From assembly GCA_020845735.1 (NCBI GenBank), contig JADLFF010000078.1, forward strand, positions 1-64,000: DNA of 64,000 nucleotides. Direction: 5' to 3'. This document shows, one piece after another, positions 52,698-61,450 of this stretch. The notes under the pieces are model-generated. The model was not told the DNA's origin, did no database searches, and was given only the letters and a program-made list of their open reading frames with translations. Every line of letters begins with the position of its first letter. Positions within the stretch are counted from its first letter, which is position 1. Made by a program: the position numbers and the translations under genes. This stretch comes from Dehalococcoidia bacterium (GTDB lineage Bacteria > Chloroflexota > Dehalococcoidia > UBA2979).

Positions 52698-53462
52698 ATG
52701 CGCGACCTCATCCTGAGCCTGCTCATCGGCACCACCGTCATCTTCGGCGCCACTGAGACAGCCGGGCTCACGCACTTCCTCGAGGGGGAGGACCCATCGA
52801 GTGCTGTGCGACGCGCCGTGCAGGACATCAGCGTCCCCGGCCTACCCTCGCTCCCGGAGATCTCGGTGCCCGACCCGCGCCTGCTGCTTCCCACCAGCGC
52901 GGTCATCGCGCCCTCGCCCACGCCCTCCGCCGCCGCGCCCGGCTCGCCCGCCGACGTGAAGTCGATGTTCATCGCTCGCACGAACGGCGCCGGCGTGCGC
53001 GCCCGCCCGACCTGCGCGGATGCCGCGCTCGGCTCGACCGGCGTGGCGGAGGGTGCCGCCGTCGAGTTCGTCCGTGCGGGCGGCGACGAGTGCCCGGGCT
53101 GGGGACTGGTGCGGTCCGGCGGCCTCGAGTTCTGGGTGCGCATGATCTACCTCGACAGTGCGCCGCCGAGGCCGGCCGCGCCGCCGGCGAAGGGCGCATC
53201 GGCGCCTGCCCCCGCGCCGCCCGTCGACCCCTCGAGCGCCCCGCCGCACGCGGAGCAGGCCCGCCCCGAGGACAAGCCCGGACGGTCAGAGGACCACGGC
53301 GAGAAGCCCCCGGCCTCGATGACGCCCGCGCCGGTGCCAACGGTCGCCGCCACGCCGACGGCCGTGCCCAGCGCGACCGCCACGCCGACGCCCACGCCGT
53401 CCGCGACCCCGTCGCCCACCCCGACTCCGCTGCCCGACCTGCCGCTCGAGGACGAGCAGTAG
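52698..53462 (+). CDS. Secreted protein with disulfide-type SH3-like domain and Pro/Thr-rich tail
   Basis: About 254 residues. A signal-type segment (ILSLLIGTTVIFGA) is followed by a linker and an SH3-like domain with GVRARPTCADAALG and DECPGWGLVRSGGLEFWVRM, in which two Cys may form a disulfide, then a long Pro/Ala/Thr/Lys tail. The same domain pattern is found in the lipoprotein at 62.5-63.4 kb. Its role may be to bind wall or glycan. I start at ATG 52698; GTG 52689 is possible. Confidence 0.65.
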   Translation: MRDLILSLLIGTTVIFGATETAGLTHFLEGEDPSSAVRRAVQDISVPGLPSLPEISVPDPRLLLPTSAVIAPSPTPSAAAPGSPADVKSMFIARTNGAGVRARPTCADAALGSTGVAEGAAVEFVRAGGDECPGWGLVRSGGLEFWVRMIYLDSAPPRPAAPPAKGASAPAPAPPVDPSSAPPHAEQARPEDKPGRSEDHGEKPPASMTPAPVPTVAATPTAVPSATATPTPTPSATPSPTPTPLPDLPLEDEQ

Positions 53463-53581
53463 CCGCCTCGAGCCGCCTCAGTCCTCGAACTTCGCCACAC
53501 CGACTCAGAACGTGTTGACCTCCGTTCCGGTCGCCTCGTAGAGTGCGCCCGGCCACTCAGGTACAACACGAGGAGATGCCC

Positions 53582-54007
53582 GTGGCGGATTACAACAAGC
53601 CGATCCCGATTCCAGATCCGATGACCAACGGCCCGTACTGGGCAGGTGCCAAGGAGCGGAAGCTCATGCTCCCGCGCTGCACCGCGTGCAACAAGGTGCA
53701 CTTCTACCCCCGCATCATCTGCCCCAACTGCGGCGAGCGCTCCATCGAGTGGGTGGAGGCCACCGGCGAGGGGTACCTGCACACCTTTGCCGTGCAGCAC
53801 CGCGCGATGGGCGCCTGGGCCGAGGAGGCCCCGTTCGTCACCGCCTACATCGACCTCAAGGAGGGCGACCGCGTCTTCACCGTGCTGCGCGGTGTCGACC
53901 CCACCAAGCCCGAGGAGATCTTCAAGAAGATCGGCGGCCTGTGCCGCATCGAGTGGGACGAGGCGAACGACGCCGTCAACATGCCCTACTGGCGCATGGT
54001 CGGTTAG
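53582..54007 (+). CDS. OB-fold / zinc-ribbon (DUF35) acyl-CoA-associated protein
   Basis: A 141-residue protein with CTACNKVHFYPRIICPNCG as its zinc ribbon, followed by the OB-fold (GEGYLHTFAVQHRAM). It is the partner of the thiolase 13 bp downstream and belongs to the same family as the gene at 238, with the order reversed. The GTG 53582 has GAGGAG six bases upstream; ATG 53576 lies too close to it. Codon choice is heavily toward C-ending codons, more than neighbours, suggesting high expression. Confidence 0.87.
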   Translation: MADYNKPIPIPDPMTNGPYWAGAKERKLMLPRCTACNKVHFYPRIICPNCGERSIEWVEATGEGYLHTFAVQHRAMGAWAEEAPFVTAYIDLKEGDRVFTVLRGVDPTKPEEIFKKIGGLCRIEWDEANDAVNMPYWRMVG

Positions 54008-54020
54008 GGGGAGAAGCGAG

Positions 54021-55223
54021 ATGGCAAGCAACCCGTCCAAGGCGGCCGCAATCGTCGCTGCTGCTGAAGCCGACCAGATCGGCTACCTCGAGACGCCGAA
54101 GACCGACATGATGCTCGGCATCGAGGCGATCTACAACGTCTGCCGCGAGGCGGGCATCAGCACCAAGGACATCGAGGGCATCGCTAACCCCGGTGGCGCC
54201 AACGGCTACGCCGAGTACCTCGGCATCGTCCCGAAGTGGGTCGACACGACGGCCGTCGGTGGGTGTTCGTTCCAGATCCACGTCGCCCACATGCTCGCCG
54301 GCATCAACGCCGGCATGTTCGACATCGGCGTGGTCGTCAACGGCCAGGCCGGCTACTCGAGGCGCAACTTCCCGCGCGGTGGCGCGGGCGGCGGCGGTGG
54401 CGACCCGCTGGGTCCCGACGCCCAGTTCGTGAACCCCTACGGCACGACCGGCGCCCCCTCGCAGTACTCGCACGCGATGACGCGCCACATGCACCAGTAC
54501 GGCACGACGAAGGAAGACTTCGCCGAGATCGCCGTGAACACGCGCAAGTGGGCGATGCTCAACCCGCGTGCTGTGATGCACTCCAAGGAGACGAACCCCA
54601 ACGGCGGTGAGATCACCGTCGATGACGTGCTCAACTCCCGCCTCATCTCGTGGCCGCTCAACCTCCTCGATGTCTGCCTGGTCACCGACCACGGTGGCGC
54701 AGTCATCGTCGCCTCGAAGGCAGCCGCCGAGTCCTTCCGCAAGCCCCCCGTCTGGATCGCCGGCGCCGGTGAGGCCATCGGCCACCAGACGATGCTCGAG
54801 ATGAAGGACTTCACCGCCACGTCCGCTGTCGCCTCCGGTCACCGGGCCTACAAGATGGCCGGCCTGGGCCCCGAGGACATGGAAATGGCGATGATCTACG
54901 ACTCGTTCACGCTGACGGTCGGCATCACCATCGAGATGCTCGGCCTCACCAAGCGCGGCGAGTTCCCCAGCCTCGTCAAGAACGGCAACACGGCGCCCGG
55001 CGGCAAGTTCCCGATGAACACCAGCGGTGGTGGCCTGTCGTTCAACCACTCGGGCATGTACGGCATGCAGCTCCTCGTCGAGGCGTACCGCCAGCTCTCC
55101 GGCACCGCCGAGGACGGCATCCACGGCCTCGCGGGCAAGCAGACCAGCGCCAACACGTGCATCGTGAACGGCACCGGCGGGACCCTGTCCGCAACTGGAA
55201 CGCTTGTTCTGACTCGAGACTAG
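54021..55223 (+). CDS. Thiolase-family protein (SCP2-type acetyl-CoA acyltransferase)
   Basis: A 400-residue thiolase-like protein. Family stretches include VGGCSFQIHVAHMLAGINAGM, where the nucleophile region would be (Cys or the following Ser), the C-terminal NTSGGGLSFNHSGMYGMQLL and TCIVNGTGGTLSATGTLVL. This subclass works with DUF35 proteins and differs from canonical thiolases in its catalytic loops. Its DUF35 partner lies just upstream. It acts on acyl-CoA in the cytoplasm; carbon flow direction is unknown. The sequence is again very C-rich at third positions. Confidence 0.85.
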   Translation: MASNPSKAAAIVAAAEADQIGYLETPKTDMMLGIEAIYNVCREAGISTKDIEGIANPGGANGYAEYLGIVPKWVDTTAVGGCSFQIHVAHMLAGINAGMFDIGVVVNGQAGYSRRNFPRGGAGGGGGDPLGPDAQFVNPYGTTGAPSQYSHAMTRHMHQYGTTKEDFAEIAVNTRKWAMLNPRAVMHSKETNPNGGEITVDDVLNSRLISWPLNLLDVCLVTDHGGAVIVASKAAAESFRKPPVWIAGAGEAIGHQTMLEMKDFTATSAVASGHRAYKMAGLGPEDMEMAMIYDSFTLTVGITIEMLGLTKRGEFPSLVKNGNTAPGGKFPMNTSGGGLSFNHSGMYGMQLLVEAYRQLSGTAEDGIHGLAGKQTSANTCIVNGTGGTLSATGTLVLTRD

Positions 55224-55247
55224 CTCCGAGTCCGGTTCGAATCTGGC

Positions 55248-55271
55248 GCGGGCCGGCGAAAGCCGGCCCGC
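55248..55271 (+). terminator. Strong GNRA-loop hairpin terminator after the thiolase gene
   Basis: A perfect ten-base-pair stem (GCGGGCCGGC with GCCGGCCCGC) closes a GAAA loop at 55258-55261, starting 24 bases after the thiolase stop. It is likely to end transcription of the DUF35-thiolase pair; the T-rich tract is poor. Confidence 0.75.
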
Positions 55272-55463
55272 TCTGCGTCCTGCCAGGTCCGCCCCGCTTC
55301 GAGGGCGTTTCCCTACTCGATAGCGCTGAGGTTCCTTTCCGCCACACTCGTCAACCTTGAGGGAGTCACGCCTACTGTCGAGGTGAGCCAACCGTGTCGA
55401 AAGTTCCTTCAAAGGACTCGGAGCCCGTACCTGCCCGGGTGTCCGCCGGAAGGGAACTCCACG

Positions 55464-55886
55464 ATGCTCGCTGCACGACGTCAGCCGCTGTTCTGGGTGG
55501 TACTCGCCGCCCTCGCGCTTGTGCTTGTTGGTCGCGCCGCATTCGCCGCGGCGAACACGGTGCCACAGAGCTCGGCAGGTGCCGGGTCGGCTGCGGTCTC
55601 CGGATTCACGATCACGGCGATCGACTACAACCTGAACGCAACGAACCCGCTCAACCTCGATACGGCCACGTTCACGGCGACGGCGGACAACGGCGAGACG
55701 GGAACCGCCCTGACGATTCGCGTCCGGTTCGACGCCAGCACCTCGGACTGGTACGAGTGCTCTCGCACCGGTGGTGTGGCTCCCGCGCACAACATCTCGT
55801 GCACGGTCGACGGCTCGGGTACCCCGGCGGTGCAGCTGACCGTGGCGAACGTGGACACGTTCGAGGCGGTCATCGTCCAGCAGTAG
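55464..55886 (+). CDS. Camelysin/TasA-like secreted protein, SipW-type substrate
   Basis: A 140-residue secreted protein. A signal segment (residues about 9-29, ending GRAAFAAA) is followed directly by NTVPQSSAGAGSA and then a beta-rich domain (GFTITAIDYNLNATNPL and FTATADNGET) with two cysteines. This shape (short signal, then AG-type motif, then beta-sandwich) is what SipW-type signal peptidases process in other bacteria. ATG 55464 has GAAGGGAA upstream. It may build a surface fibre, like TasA or camelysin; that is by analogy. Confidence 0.66.
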   Translation: MLAARRQPLFWVVLAALALVLVGRAAFAAANTVPQSSAGAGSAAVSGFTITAIDYNLNATNPLNLDTATFTATADNGETGTALTIRVRFDASTSDWYECSRTGGVAPAHNISCTVDGSGTPAVQLTVANVDTFEAVIVQQ

Positions 55887-55953
55887 CCACTCGCGACAAC
55901 AGGATGAGCGACGCCCGCGCGTCGCTCACCCGGCCCCTTCCGGCCCCGCACGC

Positions 55954-56493
55954 ATGAGCGACCGAGCGTCTCGACCTCGGTCGCTTCGTGCGCGCCTGGC
56001 CTCGGGGGCGGCCACGGGCGCCATCCTCGCGCTGTGGTTCGGACTCGCCCCGACCTCGATTGGCGGCGACTACAGCTACGTGATCGTGCACGGGAACAGC
56101 ATGGAGCCGCACCTCCACGGTGGGGACATCGTGCTGTTGCGCCGGGAGCGCGTATACGGCATCGGCGAGGTGGTGGCGTACCGGGATCCGATGCTGGGTC
56201 CCGTTCTGCACCGCATCGACGCGAGACACGGTGACCGGTTCGTGCTGCGCGGCGACAACCGCGAGCGCGTTGATGCCTACACGCCGCTGCCGGAGGACGT
56301 CCTGGGCCGCGAAGCCGCTGTGTGGCCTCGCGGCCTCTCGGTGATTCTCGCCCTGACCTCGATGCGGTCCCTCCTGACGCTCGCGGGCGCGGTCGTGGCC
56401 CTCGGCGTCGCCTCGCAGCTGCGAGCGCGGTCCGGCCTGCCTCGCTACCGGCGCACGAGCACCGGTCTCGCAGCGCTGCGGGCGCGACGATGA
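55954..56493 (+). CDS. SipW-type signal peptidase I (ER/archaeal-like, Ser-His)
   Basis: A 179-residue S26 peptidase. The nucleophile is S49 in VHGNSMEP, and the base position holds H86 in GPVLHRID, the ER/archaeal/SipW type, in place of the lysine of ordinary LepB. The acid is likely D103 in LRGDN. There is an N-terminal helix (residues 18-34) and a C-terminal helix (about 130-150). It follows the camelysin-like gene and overlaps the next gene by four bases (ATGA), so it should process the secreted proteins of this locus. Confidence 0.86.
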   Translation: MSDRASRPRSLRARLASGAATGAILALWFGLAPTSIGGDYSYVIVHGNSMEPHLHGGDIVLLRRERVYGIGEVVAYRDPMLGPVLHRIDARHGDRFVLRGDNRERVDAYTPLPEDVLGREAAVWPRGLSVILALTSMRSLLTLAGAVVALGVASQLRARSGLPRYRRTSTGLAALRARR

Positions 56494-57926
56494 ACGCCTC
56501 GATGGGCGGGCGCACCGGAGCGATGCGCGCGATTCGCTTCAACGGGACGTTGCTCGGCGCCAGCGCGACGTTCGTGGGTGCGGGCCTCGCGCTGCTGCTG
56601 TTCTTCACCGTGCAGCCGCCGTACCGCTCCGTGGTCGAGTCGACCTCGTTCGACGAGCACGGGACCTTCGATTACTCCGCGGCCCTCGGACGCAACGTCT
56701 ACGATGACAACGAGCTGCGCGTGCCCCAGCCGTTGTTTCGCCGCCTGGGCGACCAGTTGCCGTTCGAGTACCGGTACGCGGTGTCGTCGGCCCTCCCGCT
56801 GGAGGATGCGCACGGACGCTACTCGCTGACCGCCGAGGTGCGGCAGAGCAATGGCTGGGCGAGGGCGCTCCCCCTTGTCACCGACGCGGAGTTCGTCGGC
56901 TCCCAGTTCGCGGCCCGGGGCGTCATCGACGTGGCCACGGTCGCCGATCTGATCCGGCAACTCGAGGTGGAGACGGGCTACAAGTCGCCCACGTTCCGCG
57001 TGCGGGTCCTGGCGCACGTGGCGTTCGAGGCCCGCGTGGCGGGCCAGCCACTCGTGCGCGCGCACGACCAGGTCCTCGACTTCGCGCTCTCGGACATCGA
57101 GATGCGCCTCGACCGGGAAGCCAGCGTGGTGGTGCACAACGCACCGGGGGAGGTGCGATACCCGGTGGACCGCCCCCGCACGATCACCGTGCCCCTCACG
57201 GGCTTCGAGTTGGCGCACTCACAGCTCCCGGCGCTGAGCCTGGGCCTCCTGCTCGTCGGGGGCGGCCTGGCCGCGGCGGCGCTCTTCGAGGGGTGGCGCA
57301 GCGCACGGCAGGAGGAGGATGTGCCTCGGCACTACCGCAAGCGGGTCGTCGCGGTGTCCGAGCCGCCCGTGCCTCCCGGGGGTGGCGGCAGAACGGCCGA
57401 GGTGGCCGACCTCGATGCGCTGCTCCGCCTGGCCGAGGACTACCATCTGCCCGTCCTCCGCACCACCGGGCCACCGATGACCTACTGGGTGCTGGCGGAC
57501 ACGTCGTATGTGCATGTCGCCGGCCGCGAGCCCGGGGCGCGCGCACCGATGCGCGCCCCTCCGCGGCCGGCCGCAACCCTCTCGGAGGAAGTCACGGCCG
57601 AGTCCGCTCCCGCGGCTCCGCCCATCCCGCCCTCGTCGTCACCAGGCGCCGAGGGCCTCCCCGCGTGGGCCGCGACGCGCTCGCGGCACGCGTGGACGTC
57701 GTTCGGCCAACCGGCGGAGGCGCTCCCGGAGGTGGGCAGCCTCGGCGTGGGGAGCACCCGCGGCGTGGGAGTCGACGCGCACGCTGACACCGACACCGTC
57801 GCATCGCCCGAGGACGCGCCACGCTTCGATCCTCCCCCGCGCGTCGAGGCCCCTCGTCGGTCGCGTCGCTACTGGGGCGAGCTCGCCAGCGACGCACCCG
57901 ACTGGGATGAGCGGGAGGCAGCCTGA
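56490..57926 (+). CDS. DUF5305-type membrane protein of the SipW locus
   Basis: A 478-residue protein with an N-terminal membrane helix (LGASATFVGAGLALLLFFTV), an extracellular domain (about residues 40-235) with the pattern FEYRYAVSSALPLEDAHGRYSL, typical of DUF5305 as I know it, a second helix (LSLGLLLVGGGLAAAALF) and a long cytoplasmic, Pro/Ala-rich tail. DUF5305 proteins lie beside SipW-like peptidases, mostly in archaea and some bacteria. Function is unknown. It overlaps its upstream and downstream neighbours at ATGA and TGATG. Confidence 0.7.
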   Translation: MNASMGGRTGAMRAIRFNGTLLGASATFVGAGLALLLFFTVQPPYRSVVESTSFDEHGTFDYSAALGRNVYDDNELRVPQPLFRRLGDQLPFEYRYAVSSALPLEDAHGRYSLTAEVRQSNGWARALPLVTDAEFVGSQFAARGVIDVATVADLIRQLEVETGYKSPTFRVRVLAHVAFEARVAGQPLVRAHDQVLDFALSDIEMRLDREASVVVHNAPGEVRYPVDRPRTITVPLTGFELAHSQLPALSLGLLLVGGGLAAAALFEGWRSARQEEDVPRHYRKRVVAVSEPPVPPGGGGRTAEVADLDALLRLAEDYHLPVLRTTGPPMTYWVLADTSYVHVAGREPGARAPMRAPPRPAATLSEEVTAESAPAAPPIPPSSSPGAEGLPAWAATRSRHAWTSFGQPAEALPEVGSLGVGSTRGVGVDAHADTDTVASPEDAPRFDPPPRVEAPRRSRRYWGELASDAPDWDEREAA

Positions 57927-58396
57927 TGCCAGCTCGGACGCCGCTGTTGCTGCTCGCGCTGCTCGCCATCACGGTCGGCGCGAGCTCTGGCGTCGCTCTC
58001 ACCGCGACGAGCACTGTGGCGAAGTCCTCGGCCGGCCGCTTTCAGCAGGCGCAGGGGCCGAACGACTACAAGCCGGATGAGTGCGACGTCATCACGTTGA
58101 CCGCGCTGGTCGTGAACAAGGACGGGACTGCCGCCAATGAGCTGGTCGTCGGAACGAAGGGAGGCAACACCCTGTCCGGCGGCCTTGGCAACGACTGCAT
58201 CCTCGGCGGTGGTGGCGCCGATGACCTGTCCGGCGGCGGTGGCAACGATGTGATCATGGGGGGGCCCGGAGGCGACATCGTGCGGGGCTCGGGTGGGAGC
58301 GACTACCTCTACGGGGGACCCGGTAACGACACCTGCAACGGCAACGCAGGCTCCGACTTCTTTCCCGCCGGGGACTGCGAGACGATCAACCCGTAG
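57926..58396 (+). CDS. Secreted RTX-repeat (calcium-binding) protein
   Basis: A 156-residue protein with a signal peptide (residues 5-26), the motif STVAKSSAGRF, then from residue about 70 repeats of the RTX type (GGxGxDxLxGGxGxD): GGLGNDCILGGGGADDLSGG and SGGSDYLYGGPGNDTC. These fold as a parallel beta-roll when binding calcium outside the cell. Its motif TVAKSSAG is like that of the camelysin-like protein, TVPQSSAG, so both could be cut by the same SipW-type peptidase. It is coupled to the DUF5305 gene by a shared base. Confidence 0.82.
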   Translation: MPARTPLLLLALLAITVGASSGVALTATSTVAKSSAGRFQQAQGPNDYKPDECDVITLTALVVNKDGTAANELVVGTKGGNTLSGGLGNDCILGGGGADDLSGGGGNDVIMGGPGGDIVRGSGGSDYLYGGPGNDTCNGNAGSDFFPAGDCETINP

Positions 58397-58407
58397 CCGG
58401 CTGCCCC

Positions 58408-58932
58408 TCAGGCCGGGCTCACCGAGCCTCGGCGTGCCTCATCGCGCGTGCGGTCGAGAATCGTGAGCACGGCTGCAGGATCCGCGATCTTCGCGAGGAC
58501 AAAGCGCTGCTGCTCGCTCGCGGTCTGGACGTTCAGGTCCCCGAAGTCGAGCGATGTCTGGAGGACTCCCGAGCGCAGCATCGCGACGTCCTGGATGTCG
58601 ACCAGGTCGGCCGAGGACACCTCGCGGTGGAACCAGTGCGGACGGATGCTGTCCACCAGGCGCTGGTTCGTGATCAGCCACACGTCGTTCCGCCAGCGAT
58701 ACCAGTGGAAGTATGCCCGAACGGCGATCACGATCACCCACACCACCGAGGCGGCGATCGCGATCTGCTGCGGCCGCACGCCCTCGGCCCGCGACGTAGC
58801 CCAGAGCAGTACCGCGACGGGGATGGCCGCGATCAGCAGGTCCACCAGCAGCCGAGGATAGAGGGCGATCCAGTGGCGCCGGCACAGCAGCACCTGCCGC
58901 TCGCCGGGCTGGAGTTCAACGACGGTGGCCAC
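58408..58932 (-). CDS. PH-domain (bPH2/YdbT-like) membrane protein
   Basis: A 174-residue protein: an N-terminal pair of hydrophobic segments (LYPRLLVDLLIAAIPVAVLLW and IAASVVWVIVIAVRAYFHW) followed by a bacterial pleckstrin-homology domain, recognised from WLITNQRLVDSI and VSSADLVDIQDVAMLRSG and LDFGDLNVQT. Bacterial PH proteins of this kind sit at the membrane; their ligand is mostly unknown. GTG 58932 was chosen; GAGAGGGG lies upstream. Confidence 0.75.
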   Translation of the reverse strand: MATVVELQPGERQVLLCRRHWIALYPRLLVDLLIAAIPVAVLLWATSRAEGVRPQQIAIAASVVWVIVIAVRAYFHWYRWRNDVWLITNQRLVDSIRPHWFHREVSSADLVDIQDVAMLRSGVLQTSLDFGDLNVQTASEQQRFVLAKIADPAAVLTILDRTRDEARRGSVSPA

Positions 58933-59188
58933 GTGCGCCCCTCTCGCTCCACCCGCGGCCATCCTACGCCTCGGGTTCCCATGCGTCAGTGTCGGCGCCG
59001 CGCCAGCGCGAAGGCACTCCGACCATGGCGTATGTAATCGCAGAGGCCGCTCCGCACGCGTCCCGGGCGGGCTCACCTCCAGAAGCGTCAGGGCTCGGAC
59101 GATTCTCTGTGTACCCGTATGGAGGCGCGCGAACTCCGGAGACTCGACGCGTATGCCAAGGAGACGCTCGAACAGCGGTCCCGCCCGC

Positions 59189-59458
59189 ATGAAGGTGTCG
59201 CGGAAGGGCGCCGTGGTGATCCCACGCGCGATCCGCGAACGCCTCGGCGTGCGCGAGGGGTGCGAGGTCCTCGTCTCCGAACACGACGGCGGCGTCTCGA
59301 TCACCCTCGTTCCCGAGAACCCCGTGGAGTTCTGGCACGGGCGCTTCCGCGGCGAGCACGGCGCCAGCCGCGCCCTGGTGGAGGAACACCGGCGCGAGGT
59401 CGCGGACGACGAGCACTCGTACCGCGACTGGTCTGCACGGGTGGAACGTGCCTGGTAA
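59189..59458 (+). CDS. AbrB/MazE-type antitoxin
   Basis: An 89-residue protein beginning MKVSRKGAVVIPRAIRERLGV, the swapped-hairpin (SpoVT/AbrB) DNA-binding fold, then an acidic C-terminal region (HRREVADDEHSYRDW) that would block the toxin. It overlaps the PIN-toxin gene by 11 bases, as in vapBC-type operons. It would repress its own promoter and neutralise the nuclease. Confidence 0.82.
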   Translation: MKVSRKGAVVIPRAIRERLGVREGCEVLVSEHDGGVSITLVPENPVEFWHGRFRGEHGASRALVEEHRREVADDEHSYRDWSARVERAW

Positions 59459-59891
59459 GTCGGCGCTGCCGCAACGCTACGTCCTCGATGCGTACTCGCT
59501 CCTCGCGTACTTCTTCGACGAGCCGGGCGGCGCGCGCGTGAGGTCGCTCGTCGAGGCGGGCGGCTGCGGCGCCGCCGAGCTCTACACCTGCGTCATCAAC
59601 TTCGCGGAAACCCTCTACTGGACGCAGCGGCGCCGCGGCTCAGCCGCCTTCGCCGAGGTGGCTGCGGGCATGTCCGCGCTGCCCATCCGGCAACTGGACA
59701 TCGACCAGCAACTGAGCGTCGATGCCGCGCGCGTGAAGGCCTCGAATCCGCTGGCGCTTGCTGACTGCTACGCGGTGGCGCTCGCCGTCAGACTCGATGC
59801 CACGCTCGTGACTGCGGCGTCCGAGCAGCTCGCGCTCGAGCCACCGATCGCCATCGAGCGCATCGGGGGGCCGGCCGTCGTGACCCCGTAG
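59448..59891 (+). CDS. PIN-domain toxin (VapC-like ribonuclease)
   Basis: A 147-residue PIN protein. The acidic cluster is D in YVLDAYSLLAYFFDEPG, E in VINFAETLYW, D in LALADCYAVALA and a terminal acid near RLDATLVTA, together holding Mg. These enzymes cleave RNA (often tRNA or rRNA). It starts at GTG 59448 inside the antitoxin gene. There is no sign of damage. Confidence 0.84.
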   Translation: MPGKSALPQRYVLDAYSLLAYFFDEPGGARVRSLVEAGGCGAAELYTCVINFAETLYWTQRRRGSAAFAEVAAGMSALPIRQLDIDQQLSVDAARVKASNPLALADCYAVALAVRLDATLVTAASEQLALEPPIAIERIGGPAVVTP

Positions 59892-59953
59892 GCCGCGAGG
59901 CGGCCCCGGCTGCCCGTGCGCAGCCCCTATCATCTCGATCGGGAGGCGAAACG

Positions 59954-60397
59954 ATGCGGTTCCTGGTCGCGTACGACAACACTGACGGCGCTCGTGCGGC
60001 ACTGACTGCGGCCGCGTCCCTCGCGAAGGCCGCGAACGCCGGCCTGACGGTGCTCCACGTGGTCGACCCGCGGAGCGATGCCGCCGATGTCGCGGCGCCG
60101 ACGACTCGCGAGGCCGTGTCGCAGCTGATGGCCGGCTCGCGCGCGGACATCGAGGCGCTGGCCGCCACGCTCGGCGTGACGCCGGACATCCGGATCGAGC
60201 CGCTCACCCGCGGGGAGGACGACTGGGAGCACATCGTGCATTGCGCCCAGGACCTCGGTGCAGACCTGATCGCGATTGGCAGCAGGCGTGCCGGCGGGCT
60301 CGTCGGGGGCATCCTCGGCTCGGTGTCGCGGGCCGTCGTGCAGCACGCCCACTGCCCCGTGCTCGTGGTGCGTCCGGACCAGATCGCAGCGACGTAG
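59954..60397 (+). CDS. Universal stress protein
   Basis: A 147-residue UspA-type protein with a first strand MRFLVAYDNTDGARAAL and the nucleotide-binding tail IAIGSRRAGGLVGGILGSVSRAVVQ, with HAHCPVLVVR after it. The GS-x-G pattern here (GSRRAGG...GSVSR) suits ATP binding. It stands alone, after the toxin-antitoxin pair. Its part is stress resilience; its true partner is not known. Confidence 0.88.
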   Translation: MRFLVAYDNTDGARAALTAAASLAKAANAGLTVLHVVDPRSDAADVAAPTTREAVSQLMAGSRADIEALAATLGVTPDIRIEPLTRGEDDWEHIVHCAQDLGADLIAIGSRRAGGLVGGILGSVSRAVVQHAHCPVLVVRPDQIAAT

Positions 60398-60423
60398 CCG
60401 GACCGACCTGGCCGGACCTCGGA

Positions 60424-61347
60424 CTAGGGGGCGGAGTCGGGGCCCTGTCGCCGCTCGCGCAGCAGGGCCTCGATGTCGCCGATCAGTGACTCAGTGCTCG
60501 GGAGCTCGGCGACGGTGGGCTCGGGCGCGGCCGGTGCCGCCTCCCGATCGCTCTCGTCGTACACGCGCTCCATCTCGGCGATCTGGGCGCGCATCTGGCG
60601 CGGGTTGTCGAGCTGGTCGAGTGCCGCCTCGGTCTGCTGCTCGAAGGCCATGATGCTGCCGCGGAGGGACCCCAGCGACGTCTGGCGGCCCGTCACCCGG
60701 TCCACCTGCTCGACGAGCGCCAGCACGGCCTTCGGGTTCGGTCCCGCCGTGACGTACGAGGGGATGCGCGCCGTGAGTCGTGCCGCGTCCAGCCCGCCCT
60801 CGCGCAGGCGGACCGCGAGGACGGTGTGAATCCCCGTCGGACCCTGGTACGTGCCCTGGGTCGGCTCGATCCCGAGCAGCGTCGAGAGCGACTCGTCGGC
60901 GTCCGTCAGGCCGATGCCCGCGGGCCTCGTGTGCGGCACGAGCGCAGGCCGGGACCCGAGGGCGAGGAACTGCTTCGCACCGAGCTCGACCATCACATCG
61001 CAGAGGGCGTCACAGTAGTTGCGCCACGCGAAGCTCGGCTCGCGGCCGGCCAGCAGCACCACGTCCCGCGCGCCCGCCACCGAGGGCACCACGTAGAACC
61101 TCGTGCCCGGCCAGCGGATGATTCGCTCGTCGTTCCGCAGCTGCACGTGCGGGCGCGCGACGGTCATGTCGTAGTACCGCTCGGGGTCGAGGTTCGCGAC
61201 CTCGACGGCACCCCACTCGGTGCGGAGGTACCGGATCGCGGCGACCGCCGTCCCCGTGCCATCGTGCCAGCCTCGGAAGGCGCCGATGACGAGCGGGCTG
61301 TCGAGCCGGGGGAGTTCAGCTGCGGTCAGGCGTACGGATGGGTGCAT
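60424..61347 (-). CDS. PAC2-family protein (proteasome-assembly-chaperone-like)
   Basis: A 307-residue PAC2-type protein, seen in PLVIGAFRGWHDGTGTAVAAIRYL, the REPSFAWRNYCD segment and the helical end (IPSYVTAGPNPKAVLALVE). PAC2 in eukaryotes assists proteasome building; bacterial members occur mainly in Actinobacteria and Chloroflexota, with no proven function. A long C-terminal helix region (residues about 255-307) is charged. The start ATG 61347 was taken. No proteasome genes are visible here. Confidence 0.78.
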   Translation of the reverse strand: MHPSVRLTAAELPRLDSPLVIGAFRGWHDGTGTAVAAIRYLRTEWGAVEVANLDPERYYDMTVARPHVQLRNDERIIRWPGTRFYVVPSVAGARDVVLLAGREPSFAWRNYCDALCDVMVELGAKQFLALGSRPALVPHTRPAGIGLTDADESLSTLLGIEPTQGTYQGPTGIHTVLAVRLREGGLDAARLTARIPSYVTAGPNPKAVLALVEQVDRVTGRQTSLGSLRGSIMAFEQQTEAALDQLDNPRQMRAQIAEMERVYDESDREAAPAAPEPTVAELPSTESLIGDIEALLRERRQGPDSAP

Positions 61348-61450
61348 CGTGCCCTCCTCGAGCAGGCGCGTCGCCCGCGCGCCAGGGTGAGCACTTTCCA
61401 CCATACTCCGCCCACCGCCGAGGTGCCTCGGCAGCAGGCTGGCAGTTCGG

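Noticed and set aside
59119-59541. Open frame beginning MEARELRRLDAYAKETLEQ as an upstream gene of the toxin-antitoxin pair
   Set aside because: After about 25 plausible residues it becomes Arg/Pro-rich and overlaps the AbrB gene in another frame; the AbrB frame is better supported.
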